A stretch of DNA of 64,000 nt, taken from Axinella damicornis (Eukaryota; Porifera; Demospongiae; Axinellida; Axinellidae). The notes under the pieces are model-generated. The model worked only from the letters and a program-made list of their open reading frames with translations, did not search any database and had not been told where the DNA came from. Below, in pieces: positions 9,478 through 20,097 of the stretch. Location of the stretch: positions 4,849,707 to 4,913,706 of the forward strand of contig OZ007517.1 of assembly GCA_963931865.1 (NCBI GenBank), given 5' to 3'. The position numbers were made by a program, and so were the translations under genes. Every line of letters begins with the position of its first letter. Position 1 is the first letter of the stretch.

Positions 9478-9806
9478 TTGAGCCCCCCCACTTTCAAAAG
9501 CAGGGGGGCTAAGCCCCCCCCCCCCCCCCCCCCCCCCAAAACAACAGACTGGATGCTACTATCCCACGAGATCTAGCACTAAGTTACAGCTATGGCACCT
9601 CGTTTCTTGGGGGCTGGCGTCTCTAACTTGCAGTGCAAAGCACGAAGGTGCCACGAGAGCCCATTCTGATAACTGAAAAATGAAGGCGAAAAAATTTTCC
9701 GCACTTCGCACGGAGTGATCAGCACTACGCACCTCTATGCACTGCCTTCGTCACCGTACAATTGTGATATTAGCCCCCCCCACTTTTTGGTAGCTGTCTC
9801 CGCCCT
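9433..9806. mobile_element. hAT-like non-autonomous element with G and C tracts
   Basis: It starts CAGGGGCGGAGA and ends TCTCCGCCCT, and is flanked by TGCAAGG (9426-9432 and 9807-9813). Inside are a poly-G run (9450-9476) and a poly-C run (9517-9537) that can pair. A shared internal block, AACTTGCAGTGCAAAGCACG then AAGGTGCCACGAGAGCCCAT, also occurs at 20,030-20,070 and 36,430-36,470. The 7-8 bp duplication and CAGGGGCGG end suggest hAT. Confidence 0.75.
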
Positions 9807-9904
9807 TGCAAGGTGCTATGAACATGCAACTTGCACCAAATGAAAGCATAAAGCTTGGAGATTGTAAGGAGCTCCATTTGTGAGGCCTTAGTTTTGGAGC
9901 TATG

Positions 9905-10136
9905 GGGCCTTGAATTTGGCCGTTTTTCTATGATTCTGTTTACATTGGCGATTTTGTGCTGCCATAACTCCACAACCATACTAGCTAAAAGTCTGCCGTA
10001 ACTTCCAGCATTTCATGTGACTGGCAGCAGAGGCTTGAAAGTCGACCATTTTCTATGGTTCTGTTTACATTGCTGATTGTGTGCTGCCAGAACTCCACAA
10101 CTGTACCAGCTACAACTTTGCAGTAACTTCCAGCAT
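9905..10136. repeat. Diverged ~120-bp tandem duplication
   Basis: Two copies share TTTTCTATG(A/G)TTCTGTTTAC, GTGCTGCCA, AACTCCACAAC and GTAACTTCCAGCAT. The second copy starts near 10,045. Confidence 0.75.
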
Positions 10137-10447
10137 GAAGAGCAACCTTCGCAAAAAAACACACGCTCCTGTCCTGCCAGAGAGCAGTTGCAAGCTTCAG
10201 ATGCCGCACCTCTAAATGTGCGGCTACTCTGTAATGCTCACTGCTGAACTATAGCTAGTATTGCAGGAGCCGACATACGTAGTACCTAGAAATTTCTGTG
10301 GTACAAGGTAGCAACTTTAACATATTGTGGTCACTGGGACCGGCTACAGTGGACAGGTGGCTGCTTTATGCAGGTCATTTTGTACTGGATTAGCGCAAAT
10401 GGGACCAGCGGTATAATTATGACCATGATGGAGAGTGGCTGCCTTAA

Positions 10448-11071
10448 GGTTACGGGTACCCGTACCGGCCGTTGACCGGAAGTAAAATTTAATTTGCCTG
10501 TTTATAGACAGCTGCATGTTATTTCAGCGATTCCCGTGCGAATTTACTTATCTACGCATTCTACAACTTTTGTCACAGAAAAGGTAATTGAGATGGAAAT
10601 AGGCATTTATATAACTGCTACTATCATATATCTAGTGCGAGAGCTACGTTTGGGAGTCTGTGTAGGCTGTTGTCCACTGCTAGCGAAGTGAATTGTCGCC
10701 ACACCCTTCGTTGGACGCCATTTTATCTGTGTGCTTTGGCTGCTAGCGGGAGATGTTCGGCGAATGACTTGTTCATTTATAGCTCTCGCACTCGAAGTTC
10801 ATGTCTTCTAGCTGCTTCCTGAAGCTGAAGGTGCAATTCTGCGTGTAACGAGTACAGTTTGTAGAATGCGCTCAGAATTTATAAATGTGTATGGGAGGGG
10901 TCAAGGCGTCCATGTAGCCATGCCTCTGCAGGAAGTTCGTCTGTTGAGAAGTAGGCGGGTCTAAATAGGTTCGAGTCCAGCACCGCACTTTGTGCTAGGC
11001 GCTGTAAGAATTCGGCATGGCTTGCATGAATATTGCTCCAGTTATTGCATGATACGCGGGTACCCGTAACC
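10448..11071. mobile_element. TTAA-flanked TIR element (624 bp)
   Basis: The ends GGTTACGGGTACCCG and CGGGTACCCGTAACC are perfect complements and are flanked by TTAA on both sides (10,444-10,447 and 11,072-11,075). TTAA target duplication is known for piggyBac and Kolobok superfamilies; which one applies cannot be decided here. No transposase is seen. Confidence 0.8.
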
Positions 11072-11189
11072 TTAAGTGACCACTATAGACAGGTTCCACT
11101 GAACAAGTTACACTCCTGGTAGGGGAAAAATTGTGCCGCGTAAATAAATAAATAACCTAATCAAACCTCACAGCACGCAGGAAAGGTCT

Positions 11190-11510
11190 ACAGAGATTCT
11201 GACTACACCGTCGTGATGGCTATCATGCAGTTAGACAAACGTATAATAATCATGAAACTCACCTTGGTGGTGGAGATACAAGCGCTTTTGTTGTGCCGTC
11301 GGCTGCCATTTCTCGATCGTTCTCTTCGACGTTGGTTGCCAGTAGTGTCTTACGAAGGCCCCACAAAGAATCTGACTACACAGTTGTAATCGCTGTCGTT
11401 CACTGACGCTTATATACATGCCAAAACTCACCGTGCTGGCAAAGTTGTGACTGCTGTAATAACGTCGTGTCTTCCCTTTGGCCGCCATTGCTAGCGATCG
11501 ACAGAGCGTG
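11190..11510. repeat. Diverged ~170-bp tandem duplication
   Basis: Two copies share TCTGACTACAC, CAAAACTCACC/GAAACTCACC, and a GCCGCCATT/GCTGCCATT block followed by CGATCG. Minus-strand open frames cross both copies but show no domain. Confidence 0.5.
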
Positions 11511-11519
11511 GTTACCATG

Positions 11520-11930
11520 TGGCATGTCCGTTAATTGGAACTTACCGCGATACTTAGCTTGCGCTACGGCGAGTCGCAACCGGGGTTGCAACGGCTACCA
11601 GGAGTGCGGTTGCCCCTCGTAACTAATAGTAATTATTATATAGTGACTTGCAGTTGATTTATGTAGCTAACTACCGGCCCAATACCGTATAGGATCAGGA
11701 AGAAAGCCTGCACCTACTGTACACCTGCAGCATTGACTGCAAGTACAATGGAGTTGGTGAATACAATTTATGTCTACGGTGTTGCAAAAGGGCCCCTATA
11801 TAGATGTACAAGTCTTTTTTTCACATCAGACTCTGAATTCTATTTCCTATTAGTCCCCTTAACTGAATTTTATTTCCTATATATATTAGTCCCCTTAACT
11901 TCTTCCTGACTAGCTGTATACTCATGTCTA
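11520..11930. other. No recognisable feature
   Basis: AT-rich with a doubled phrase TTTTATTTCCTATATATATTAGT/TTCTATTTCCTATTAGT near 11,840-11,895. No gene seen. Confidence 0.4.
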
Positions 11931-11945
11931 CGTATGGAGCTTGGC

Positions 11946-12020
11946 ACACACCATACAGCCGCAGGTAGTTTATCTACATGTGTAGGGGATGAGAAGCAAT
12001 TTGTTAGCTTGGAAGGGGTG
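11946..12020. repeat. Dispersed repeat copy 1 (CAGGTAGTTTATCTnnnTGTAG)
   Basis: The block reads GCAGGTAGTTTATCT, TGTAGGGGATGAGAAGCAAT and TTGTTAGCTTGGAAGGG. Sister copies are at 17,238-17,295 and 18,110-18,175. All three start at an in-context CAGGTAG and are preceded by a GGC(A/C)CAC/GGCCAAC phrase. Confidence 0.65.
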
Positions 12021-12163
12021 TCTACATTGGTGGAATGGAATGGTGGAATGGAATACTGGAATGGAATACTGGAATACCGGAATGGAATAGCTACATGCGC
12101 AGAACTGTTTTTTTCATGTGTTTGATGTCTGTCAGTTCAGCAGCTGTTTAGGAGGTCTGATCA

Positions 12164-12292
12164 ATGGAGAAAGACGAAGCACATGGCAGCGCTGACTCTC
12201 CTATTGTCATTGACAGTGACGAAAGTTGTAGTCAGAGCTCCCCAGGGAAGATTGTACCTGGGCAAAAGTTCAGGAAAGCTCGTTGGTACTGA
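12164..12292 (+). CDS. 42-residue ORF with SUMO-interaction-like motif
   Basis: The frame starts at an ATG and ends at TGA. Its composition is protein-like: acidic N-terminus, SPIVIDSDES (a hydrophobic core followed by acidic and serine residues, as in SUMO-interaction motifs), then basic KIVPGQKFRKARW. It could be the first exon of a spliced gene (a possible GT donor is at 12,283) or a remnant. No family assigned. Confidence 0.35.
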   Translation: MEKDEAHGSADSPIVIDSDESCSQSSPGKIVPGQKFRKARWY

Positions 12293-12429
12293 CTAGTCTT
12301 TGTGAGTGACTTCTTGGACTGTTGTCCGCTCTTGTTTGCTAACAGGCTGGTACTGTTGGATACCAGCCTGTTAAGTTGCCATCCCACTATGGGAGGGGAG
12401 TGGCCCTTGTAAAATTCCAAGCGTGACTC

Positions 12430-14347
12430 GCTGGGCTAGTTGAGGCCCAAGTGCCTATTGGCTAACCGATGCTGAACTTCCTCAAGCCTAATTGCCGTCT
12501 GTTTGCAAGGGTGCCCTGCCTGTCTAGCTGATGTTGGGTAGACTACATGCCAGTGTTCTCGCTAGGCCTCTACAGAAGGGCACTGTGCCCTTTGGGCTTC
12601 TAATGTGCTTTTTGGTGTCTGGTCTAAAAGCACAGTGTGCCCTTTGGCAGCCTGTGCATTATTAAACAAATTTCTGGTGAGAACACTGCTACATGCTCAG
12701 CTGATACCAGTTGCAGGTGTTAACCTGGTCAGGCTAGTTAATGCTGAGTGTCCAGGATTCCTGCATACCTGATTACCCCAGTTTGAGATGTATAAGCTGG
12801 GCATCTAATTGTTAACAGCCAGCAAGGAACTGGTGGCCCGGGTGGTTGCCATGCAGGTGCTGAGGCACCTAGCTGCTATTGGAGACCCTGCCGGCCTAAC
12901 TCCATCCGGTTGCAGGGGTGTAACCTACCTGGCTAGCTCATGCTGAATATCCAGTTGCAGGTGCCTGGCTTATTAGAAGCTGCGCTCTTACTTGTTAGCT
13001 ATCAGCAGGGTAGACTTGGTCAGTATGTGGGATTACCTAGCTGCTGTTGAATGCTCAGCTTGCCACTGGGTACTAATCTGGGTGAGCTGTGGCTTAATAT
13101 GCGGCTAATATTTTGCACATCTACCGACCACCTGGTATACGGGGGTATACTGTGTACTAGGCCTGCACGATATGGCGATATTTACTGTTCACCTGGTATA
13201 CGGGGGTATACTGTGTACTAGGCCTGCACGATATGGCGATATTTACTGTTATCGACGGTATGGTGGTACGTTTTTTGGATGTGAACGGTATTTACGAAAA
13301 ACGGATAAATAGGACATTCAGTAAGTGCACGAGGCAACTTAGTCGATCAGTATAGCGATGAGCGACGTACATGCGATGGTTTACAGAGCCTGGTGGATCA
13401 GCTGCTGGCGAAGCCGAGATCTCGTTAATAAATGAAGCTGTTACTGCTGTTTTGAACGACTTAGGCGTCGAAGCAGACGAGAAAGGCAAACCACGATCAC
13501 CGCCCGCCCGAAATGCCGCGTGCGTATGCAAGCCACCAAGTCTCAGTGAAGGACGGTAATCCAGATTGTACTTTTAGTTATACCTTGCCTTACCTCTGCC
13601 CTTTCCAAGCTGTATGGCTACTTTTGTACGATATTTAGTAATTTCGTGGCATCATGCGTGATGATATACCGTGGGGTAAAAAAAATGATCTCGTGCAGGC
13701 CTACTGTGTACCCTGCTGGGCTAGTTGAGGCTGAGTATCATGCACGTCTAATGACCATATGTTGCTGGCGCATACCCTTGCTGATATCATGCACAACTAG
13801 GGACCAGGTGTGTACCCTTGCTGATTACCCGGTGCGCCCGGTTACCACCTATTGCAACTGTGTACCCTGCTGATATCCTGTGCGCTTAACTCATTACCTA
13901 CTACTGCTAACAGCTTAAAGAAGCAGTAGAACATGTACAAAGTATTTAACGCCTAATATTAAACCCCCTATATAAATTCTTATGGGCTTATGGGTATTCT
14001 CAGGGTTCATTTGGCTGCTACGGGGTGCAATGGGTTAATGACCTCCGGTTGCAGGTGTGCGCCATTGCTATTTAGTGGTTGCAAATTATTCTGCAGGCCT
14101 AATGGCCACCTCTTGCAGGTGTGGGGTTAGTTGATGCTGAATGGCCTGCATGCCTACCTGTTGCCAGTGTGTGCTGTATACCCTGCTGGGCTAGTTGATG
14201 TGGAATCTGCAGTTATAATGACCACCTGTCGCAGGGGTGTACCCTTGTGGGAGGCATATCCTGCATGCCTAATGACCACCTTTTGCAGGTGTGCGTGCTA
14301 GTCGAGGCTCAATATCCTGCATGTCTAACGACCACAGGTTGCAGGTG
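12430..14347 (+). repeat. Degenerate ~70-80 bp satellite (left part)
   Basis: Recurring phrases are GCTGGGCTAGTTGATGCTGA, TCCTGCATGCCTAATGACCA and CCTGTTGCAGGTGTGTACCC, in that order but with variable spacing and many indels. The same satellite resumes after the fold-back element at 16,798. Confidence 0.75.
13131..13250 (+). repeat. 62-bp tandem duplication
   Basis: Two near-identical copies of a segment starting CACCTGGTATACGGGGGTAT and containing GCCTGCACGATATGGCGATA. Confidence 0.9.
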
Positions 14348-14396
14348 GGTCATTCCATGTCAAATCAACACAAAAAAATCCTGACCTCTTCCGATT

Positions 14397-14744
14397 TTGA
14401 CGAAACTTGGTGAGCCTGTTAGTTCTATTAAGAAACCACTGCACACCAAATTTCAGCTTCTGAAGTGTTATAGCTTTTCAACTGCAACAAATTTAATTTT
14501 GGCCTCAGGTGCCCGTTTTAGACCGTGTGCCATGACTGAAATACCCATATCTTCTGATGTGATCAACATAGAGAGTTGCAACAAGGATTTTCTCGAAGTT
14601 CTTGAAAGGCTCTTTCATTTGGTGTATAATAATTTCACGTTTGATCGAATTAAAGTTCAAAGGTTATGTAATCTGACCTTTGACCTTGGTTCTGGAAAAA
14701 CGGAAGTTTTGATTTTTTTCAAACTTTTTTTACAAAGACCTTGA
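14397..14744 (+). other. Arm ORF of fold-back element (left)
   Basis: 115 codons, ATG (14,406 region uncertain) to stop, with only three differences from the right-arm copy (for example, S/C in KCYSFSTA and V/A in LEVLERL). All three visible differences are amino-acid changing, so there is no sign of selection on a protein. It probably reflects an ancestral coding or structured arm. Confidence 0.25.
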
Positions 14745-16400
14745 ACCTACATGTGTTTATTCACCAAGTTTTAATTTGGGACTACAATGGGAACGGCAGC
14801 TATAGACCAAAATGTAGTAGCATGTATACGTTTTTTGTATTCATGCTACTACATTTTGGTCTATAGCTGCCGTTCCCATTGTTGTCCCGAATTAAAACTT
14901 GGTGAATAAATACATGTAGGTTCAAGGTCTTTGTAAAAAAAGTTGGAAAAAATCAAAACTTGTTTTTGCAGAACCAAGGTCAAAGGTCAGATTACATAAC
15001 CTTCAATAAACTTGGTTAATTGAGAGACCACACCACTCCACACTAAATTTCTACTTCCTCAGTCTACAACTACAGGTAAACTTCTTGACTGTAATTGCCT
15101 GCTTTTACACCACATGCCATGTATGACTCAAATAGCTACCTAATGTGATCTGTACAGAGACACTTAAAGTAATGCCCTCTTGTAATCTGACATGTTTACC
15201 TTAATGATATGTTGACATCTGACCGTTGACCTTGGTTTTCACTTTGAATATGTGTGGTTAATAAGGCGACACATGCACATGGAGGAGGGTCTGGCTGGCA
15301 TCAAGCATGATTATACGGTACTTGGATTTGTCTGCTGCTGCAGCAGCAGTGATTGCAAAAATCACCATTGCATTATTTCCTGTTGTTTTCAATGACAGCA
15401 GACTGAAGTTATATTTTCAACCGGCTTCTGAAAGCCCGTTAGCTTAAGTTGTACTAGAGGTAGCTGGGAAGATGGTATACAGCTGGAAGTGGTCTGATTA
15501 CTCACCACCTAACTGAGGAATACAGACTAGCGGCAGCCTTACTGGGTGCATGGGTCTTTAATATGCTCTTTTCAACCCTGTGCAAGAACTTTTGTGTAAA
15601 TGGGGATTTGATACTTGTACGTACTACATACAAGTAACATACTCAAGATTATAGGCCATGATCATCACTAGGTTGAGAGAAAAAAACTTAGCTAAAGACT
15701 GCAATTACCATCTGCAAGGTTTTTCATCAAAAAAAAATGCTGCAACCGATGACCTCGCATAGTGCATGTGCCCTATAGTACTTGTGCAGCTAATCTCCAC
15801 AGCATCCAATGGTATATCTCATAGTGTGTGAACCTTGCTTGTTGGTGAGAGCCTGAATGAGCCCTTTATTAGTAACTTATCCTGACACCTTAAGGTTTCA
15901 AGCATGAGTGTAGCTAGCTGCATGTGCATGTTCAGGTGGCTAATGAACTAGTCAGAGTAAGGAGCTACACCAGACTCACGCAGATGTAGTGAGTGAGACA
16001 AGCATGTGCGTGAAGAGGGAACTGTCATGTGCTGCACTACACTAACACAAACGGAGGTGTCATAGAGACTGTCACACCTCTGCACAACAGGACTGCTCAT
16101 GTAGGTGAATGTGGGGGCAGTAGCTGAAGCAAGTGAAGCCAGTTACTTGTAAATAAAGCAATGCTACGAAAAGGTCACACATACACACTGACACAGACAG
16201 CAAGCTGAGCTGCAACTGAAGAGCTTAAGTTGGTTCAGAAATTAATATAACTAGGCAGGTTAGTAATCATGATGAGTTTTAGACCCATTATCTGTGTATG
16301 CTATGTGCACATATTTCGTACATGCTACTACATTTTGGTCTATAGCTGCCGTTCCCATTGTAGTCCCAAGTTAAAACTTGGTGAATAAACACATGTAGGT

Positions 16401-16748
16401 TCAAGGTCTTTGTAAAAAAAGTTTGAAAAAAATCAAAACTTCCGTTTTTCCAGAACCAAGGTCAAAGGTCAGATTACATAACCTTTGAACTTTAATTCGA
16501 TCAAACGTGAAATTATTATACGCCAAATGAAAGAGCCTTTCAAGAGCTTCGAGAAAATCCTTGTTGCAACTCTCTATGTTGATCACATCAGAAGATATGG
16601 GTATTTCAGTCATGGCACACGGTCTAAAACGGGCACCTGAGGCCAAAATTAAATTTGTTGCAGTTGAAAAGCAATAACACTTCAGAAGCTGAAATTTGGT
16701 GTGCAGTGGTTTCTTAATAGAACTAACAGGCTCACCAAGTTTCGTCAA
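16401..16748 (-). other. Arm ORF of fold-back element (right)
   Basis: Inverted copy of the frame at 14,397-14,744. See that entry for the comparison. Confidence 0.25.
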
Positions 16749-16797
16749 AATTGGAAGAGGTCAGGATTTTTTTGTGTTGATTTGACACGGAATGACC

Positions 16798-17060
16798 CAG
16801 GTGTGTGTGCCCCGCGGGGCTAGGTGATGCTAAGTATCCTGCATGTCTATTGACCACCTGTTGCAGGTGTGGGTGCCCCACATTGGGCTGGTTGATATTG
16901 TGCATGCCTACGAGCACCTGCTGCGGGTATGTGTGTCCCGCTAGGCTGCATAGTTGATGCTGATTATCCTAGCTGCTGCCAGTTGCAGCTGTGTGTATTC
17001 TGCATGTCTACGAGGGGTGTGAGTGATTCTCTTATTCCTTTCCCCTTCTCGTCAGGAGTT
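16798..17060 (+). repeat. Degenerate satellite (right part)
   Basis: Continues the TGCAGGTGTG and GGGCTAGTTGATGCT phrases interrupted by the fold-back element at 14,348-16,797. Confidence 0.65.
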
Positions 17061-17237
17061 ACGGGGGTATTGTATGGCTGGTATGTAAGACTAGCCCCAC
17101 ATGAAGGTTAATGTAGCTGAAAAAAAAATCATCTTCTTGGTCAAAGGGGAGTAGAGTTGGAGCCTAAATTAATGACAAAAAAAGTGATAGTAGGAATTGA
17201 TTGACAAGTGTTCACTTCTGGTTTTTGGCACACCTGC

Positions 17238-17370
17238 TGCAGGTAGTTTATCTGTGTAGGGGGTGAGAAGCAATTTGTTAGCTTGAAAGGGAAGTGCAAG
17301 TTGCCAGCTGATTATTGTTGCCTTTGTTTTCCTGCAGCATGCATCGACTACCACAGGTTCAAGATGATAG
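17238..17370. repeat. Dispersed repeat copy 2
   Basis: Shares GCAGGTAGTTTATCTGTGTA, GTGAGAAGCAATTTGTTAGC and, further on, CCTGCAG and CCACAGGTTCAAGATGATAG with the copy at 18,110-18,235. Confidence 0.65.
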
Positions 17371-18109
17371 CTACACCACCAACTCAAGATGCTAATATTA
17401 TTGGTGCATGTGGCTTGAAGACTACAGCAATCCCATGCAGGACTGCATTGCATGCAGACTGCTGCATGCTTCCACTATTCTTCGCTGCCTACACCAGTTC
17501 TCAACATCCACTGTTCTTCCATTATCATCCGCATAATTAGCCACGACCGAGTATACAAAAAAGGATAGAGGATTTGTTGATTGCTGGCATGTTGACTTGA
17601 TTTTTTAATCAACTCATGATTTCATGCTCTGGAACCTCAATATTGTGGAAATAAGTCTATAATTATTTGGAAATTTGTTGTCTCGGGCTCGTGACTCTCG
17701 GTTGGCCTGGTGTGTTTGCATTAACCTTTTTTGGTGATGGCATATATGGCATAAAGAATACTAGGTACCAACTTAAAACTGTAGCTAATGGGTACGAATG
17801 AAAGGCCTATGCCTATACTGACACTACATTGTATCAATCTGTCCCAAACACTAAATCTGCAGCTAGGCATGCCCTTGGTTCCCAGGGTGCTTAAGCACTT
17901 GAGGGCTATACTTAGTTGATAATGACTGCCTGAAACATGTAATTGTTGCACTTGTCCATACTAATTGAGTAGGAAAGTGAGGCTGTATGAATTTCACTGA
18001 GAATAATTATGAATGATTTCAGTTGTAGGGTATAAATGAATGACAGAGTAGGAAATGATGTCAAAACGGACAATTCAGTCTTCATTCCTGGTTTATTGGC
18101 CAACCTGCC

Positions 18110-18235
18110 GTCAGGTAGTTTATCTGTGTAGGGGATGAGAAACCATAATTATTTTATTGGTTAGCTTCGAAGTGGAAATCTAAGTTTCCTGCAGTCATAC
18201 AGAAGTACATTGACAACCACTTAGGTTCAAGATGA
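18110..18235. repeat. Dispersed repeat copy 3
   Basis: Shares CAGGTAGTTTATCTGTGTAG, TTCCTGCAG and CACTTAGGTTCAAGATG with the copy at 17,238-17,370. Confidence 0.65.
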
Positions 18236-18500
18236 AATGGTTCTGTTCGTCTGTTTACTCACCTGCAACTGACCGACCATATATCTACATACAGTACCTC
18301 TTTTAAAAATTGGGTTAGGTACTTATTATTATAGCATGCACCCTTGATGTTGCATTGGTTACCATAGCAACCTGGAATGGCAGGGTTTCAATGGACAAGG
18401 TGTTTACAAAAATTGCCATACAGACAAATTTCTGCATGGGAACAAAGATCAATCGGAACCCCTGTCAACTTATATCCAGGTTTCCATGGAACCATTGTAC

Positions 18501-19680
18501 TGTATTGGTGTTGCCTATCTCCTGCATTGGTGTTGCCTATCTACTGTATTGGTGTTGCCATTAACTGCATTGGTGTTGCCATTAACTGCATTGGTGTTGC
18601 CATTAACTGTATTGGTGTTGCCTATCTACTGTATTGGTGTTGCCATTTACTGCATTGGTGTTGCCATTAACTGCATTGGTGTTGCCATTAACTGTATTGG
18701 TGTTGCCTATCTACTGTATTGGTGTTGCCATTTACTGCATTGGTGTTGCCATTAACTGCATTGGTGTTGCCATTAACTGTATTGGTGTTGCCTATCTATA
18801 TCCTGTATTGGTGTTGCCATTTACTGCATTGGTGTTGCCATTAACTGCATTGGTGTTGCCTATCTACTGTATTGGTGTTGCCATTTACTGCATTGGTGTT
18901 GCCTATCTACTGTATTGGTGTTGCCATTAACTGCATTGGTGTTGCCATTAACTGCATTTGGTGTTGCCTATCTACTGCATTGGTGTTGCCATTAACTGTA
19001 TTGGTGTTGCCATTAACTGCATTGGTGTTGCCATTAACTGCATTGGTGTTGCCTATCTACTGCATTGGTGTTGCCATTAACTGCATTGGTGTTGCCATTA
19101 ACTGCATTGGTGTTGCCTATCTACTGCATTGGTGTTGCCATTAACTGCATTGGTGTTGCCATTAACTGCATTGGTGTTGCCTATCTACTGTATTGGTGTT
19201 GCCTATCTACTGTATTGGTGTTGCCATTAACTGCATTGGTGTTGCCATTAACTGCATTTGGTGTTGCCTATCTACTGTATTGGTGTTGCCATTAACTGCA
19301 TTGGTGTTGCCATTAACTGCATTGGTGTTGCCTATCTACTGTATTGGTGTTGCCATTAACTGCATTGGTGTTGCCATTAACTGTATTGGTGTTGCCTATC
19401 TCCTGCATTGGTGTTGCCATTTACTGCATTGGTGTTGCCATTTACTGCATTGGTGTTGCCATTAACTGTATTGGTGTTGCCTATCTCCTGCATTGGTGTT
19501 GCCTATCTACTGCATTGGTGTTGCCTATCTCCTGCATTGGTGTTGCCTATCTACTGCATTGGTGTTGCCTATCTCCTGCATTGGTGTTGCCTATCTCCTG
19601 CATTGGTGTTGCCTGGTGTTGCTTATCTACTGCATTGGTGTTGCCTGGTGTTGCGCATCTACTGTATTAGTGTTGCTATT
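18501..19680 (+). repeat. Large 21-bp minisatellite, about 56 units
   Basis: The units are variants of ATTGGTGTTGCC followed by ATTAACTGC, ATTTACTGC, TATCTACTG or TATCTCCTG. The variant types form higher-order runs. Long plus-strand frames exist only because the unit is 21 bp. The core is the reverse complement of the array at 4599-4871. Confidence 0.97.
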
Positions 19681-19840
19681 GTGTTGCTTATCTATGCATA
19701 TATAAATATGGGGGCGGGGCGGGGATGATCGCGTGATCCGTCCAATCGTTTCCTTACTTTGATCGTGTTTCATGTGACTAAAATTTGCGGTTTTGACCAC
19801 TCAGATTAAGTCTTTGATAAGAGCTGCGGGATACCTCGAA

Positions 19841-19877
19841 CCGCTGTGAAAAAAGCGCATCCCGTTGCGACTCCTGC
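19841..19877. repeat. Right copy of the ~35-bp inverted repeat pairing with 2,010-2,045
   Basis: GCTGTGAAAAAAGCGCATCCC is the exact complement of the core at 2,022-2,042. The flanks match with gaps. Confidence 0.55.
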
Positions 19878-19964
19878 AATACTGGGCGTTGCCTGAAACC
19901 GAACGGCTTGGGAACGAGACCACGATCTAGTATACCCCTCCGTGTACGTACGTATTACGTTCGT

Positions 19965-20097
19965 GAGCGAAATTTGAGCAAGGAAGAAGCTCATGGCGGC
20001 CCTGGGACCTGCAATCCTCGTACATCTGGAACTTGCAGTGCAAAGCGCGAAGGTGCCACGAGAGCCCATCCTGAGAAGTGAAAAATGAAGGCGAAAT
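19965..20097. mobile_element. hAT-like family fragment (internal part)
   Basis: Shares TTGAGCAAGGAAGAAG, GACCTGCAATC, GTACATCTGGAACTTGCAGT and GGTGCCACGAGAGCCCATCC with the complete element at 36,065-36,625. The right terminus is missing; the segment ends where the segmental-duplication sequence begins. Confidence 0.65.

Larger units (their letters stand above)
14348..16797. mobile_element. 2.45-kb fold-back element with 475-bp inverted arms and 6-bp TSD
   Basis: The left arm (14,348-14,822) and right arm (about 16,320-16,797) are near-perfect inverted copies starting GGTCATTCC. CAGGTG flanks both ends (14,342-14,347 and 16,798-16,803). The left arm is followed by a second inverted copy of its inner part (to about 15,003), making a nested hairpin around 14,825-14,845. 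The same 115-codon frame is open in both arms (14,397-14,744 plus; 16,401-16,748 minus); it includes TKFQLLKCY and AMTEIPISSDV and matches no family I know. The middle (15.0-16.3 kb) has no gene. Confidence 0.85.

Noticed and set aside
13371..13559. 62-codon frame with AEISLINEAVTAVLNDLGVEA
   Set aside because: Protein-like composition but no splice support, no second copy and no family match; kept only as a note.
18355..19728. Many long overlapping plus-strand frames of about 70-110 codons
   Set aside because: They are translations of the 21-bp minisatellite; a 21-bp period keeps frames open without any coding role.
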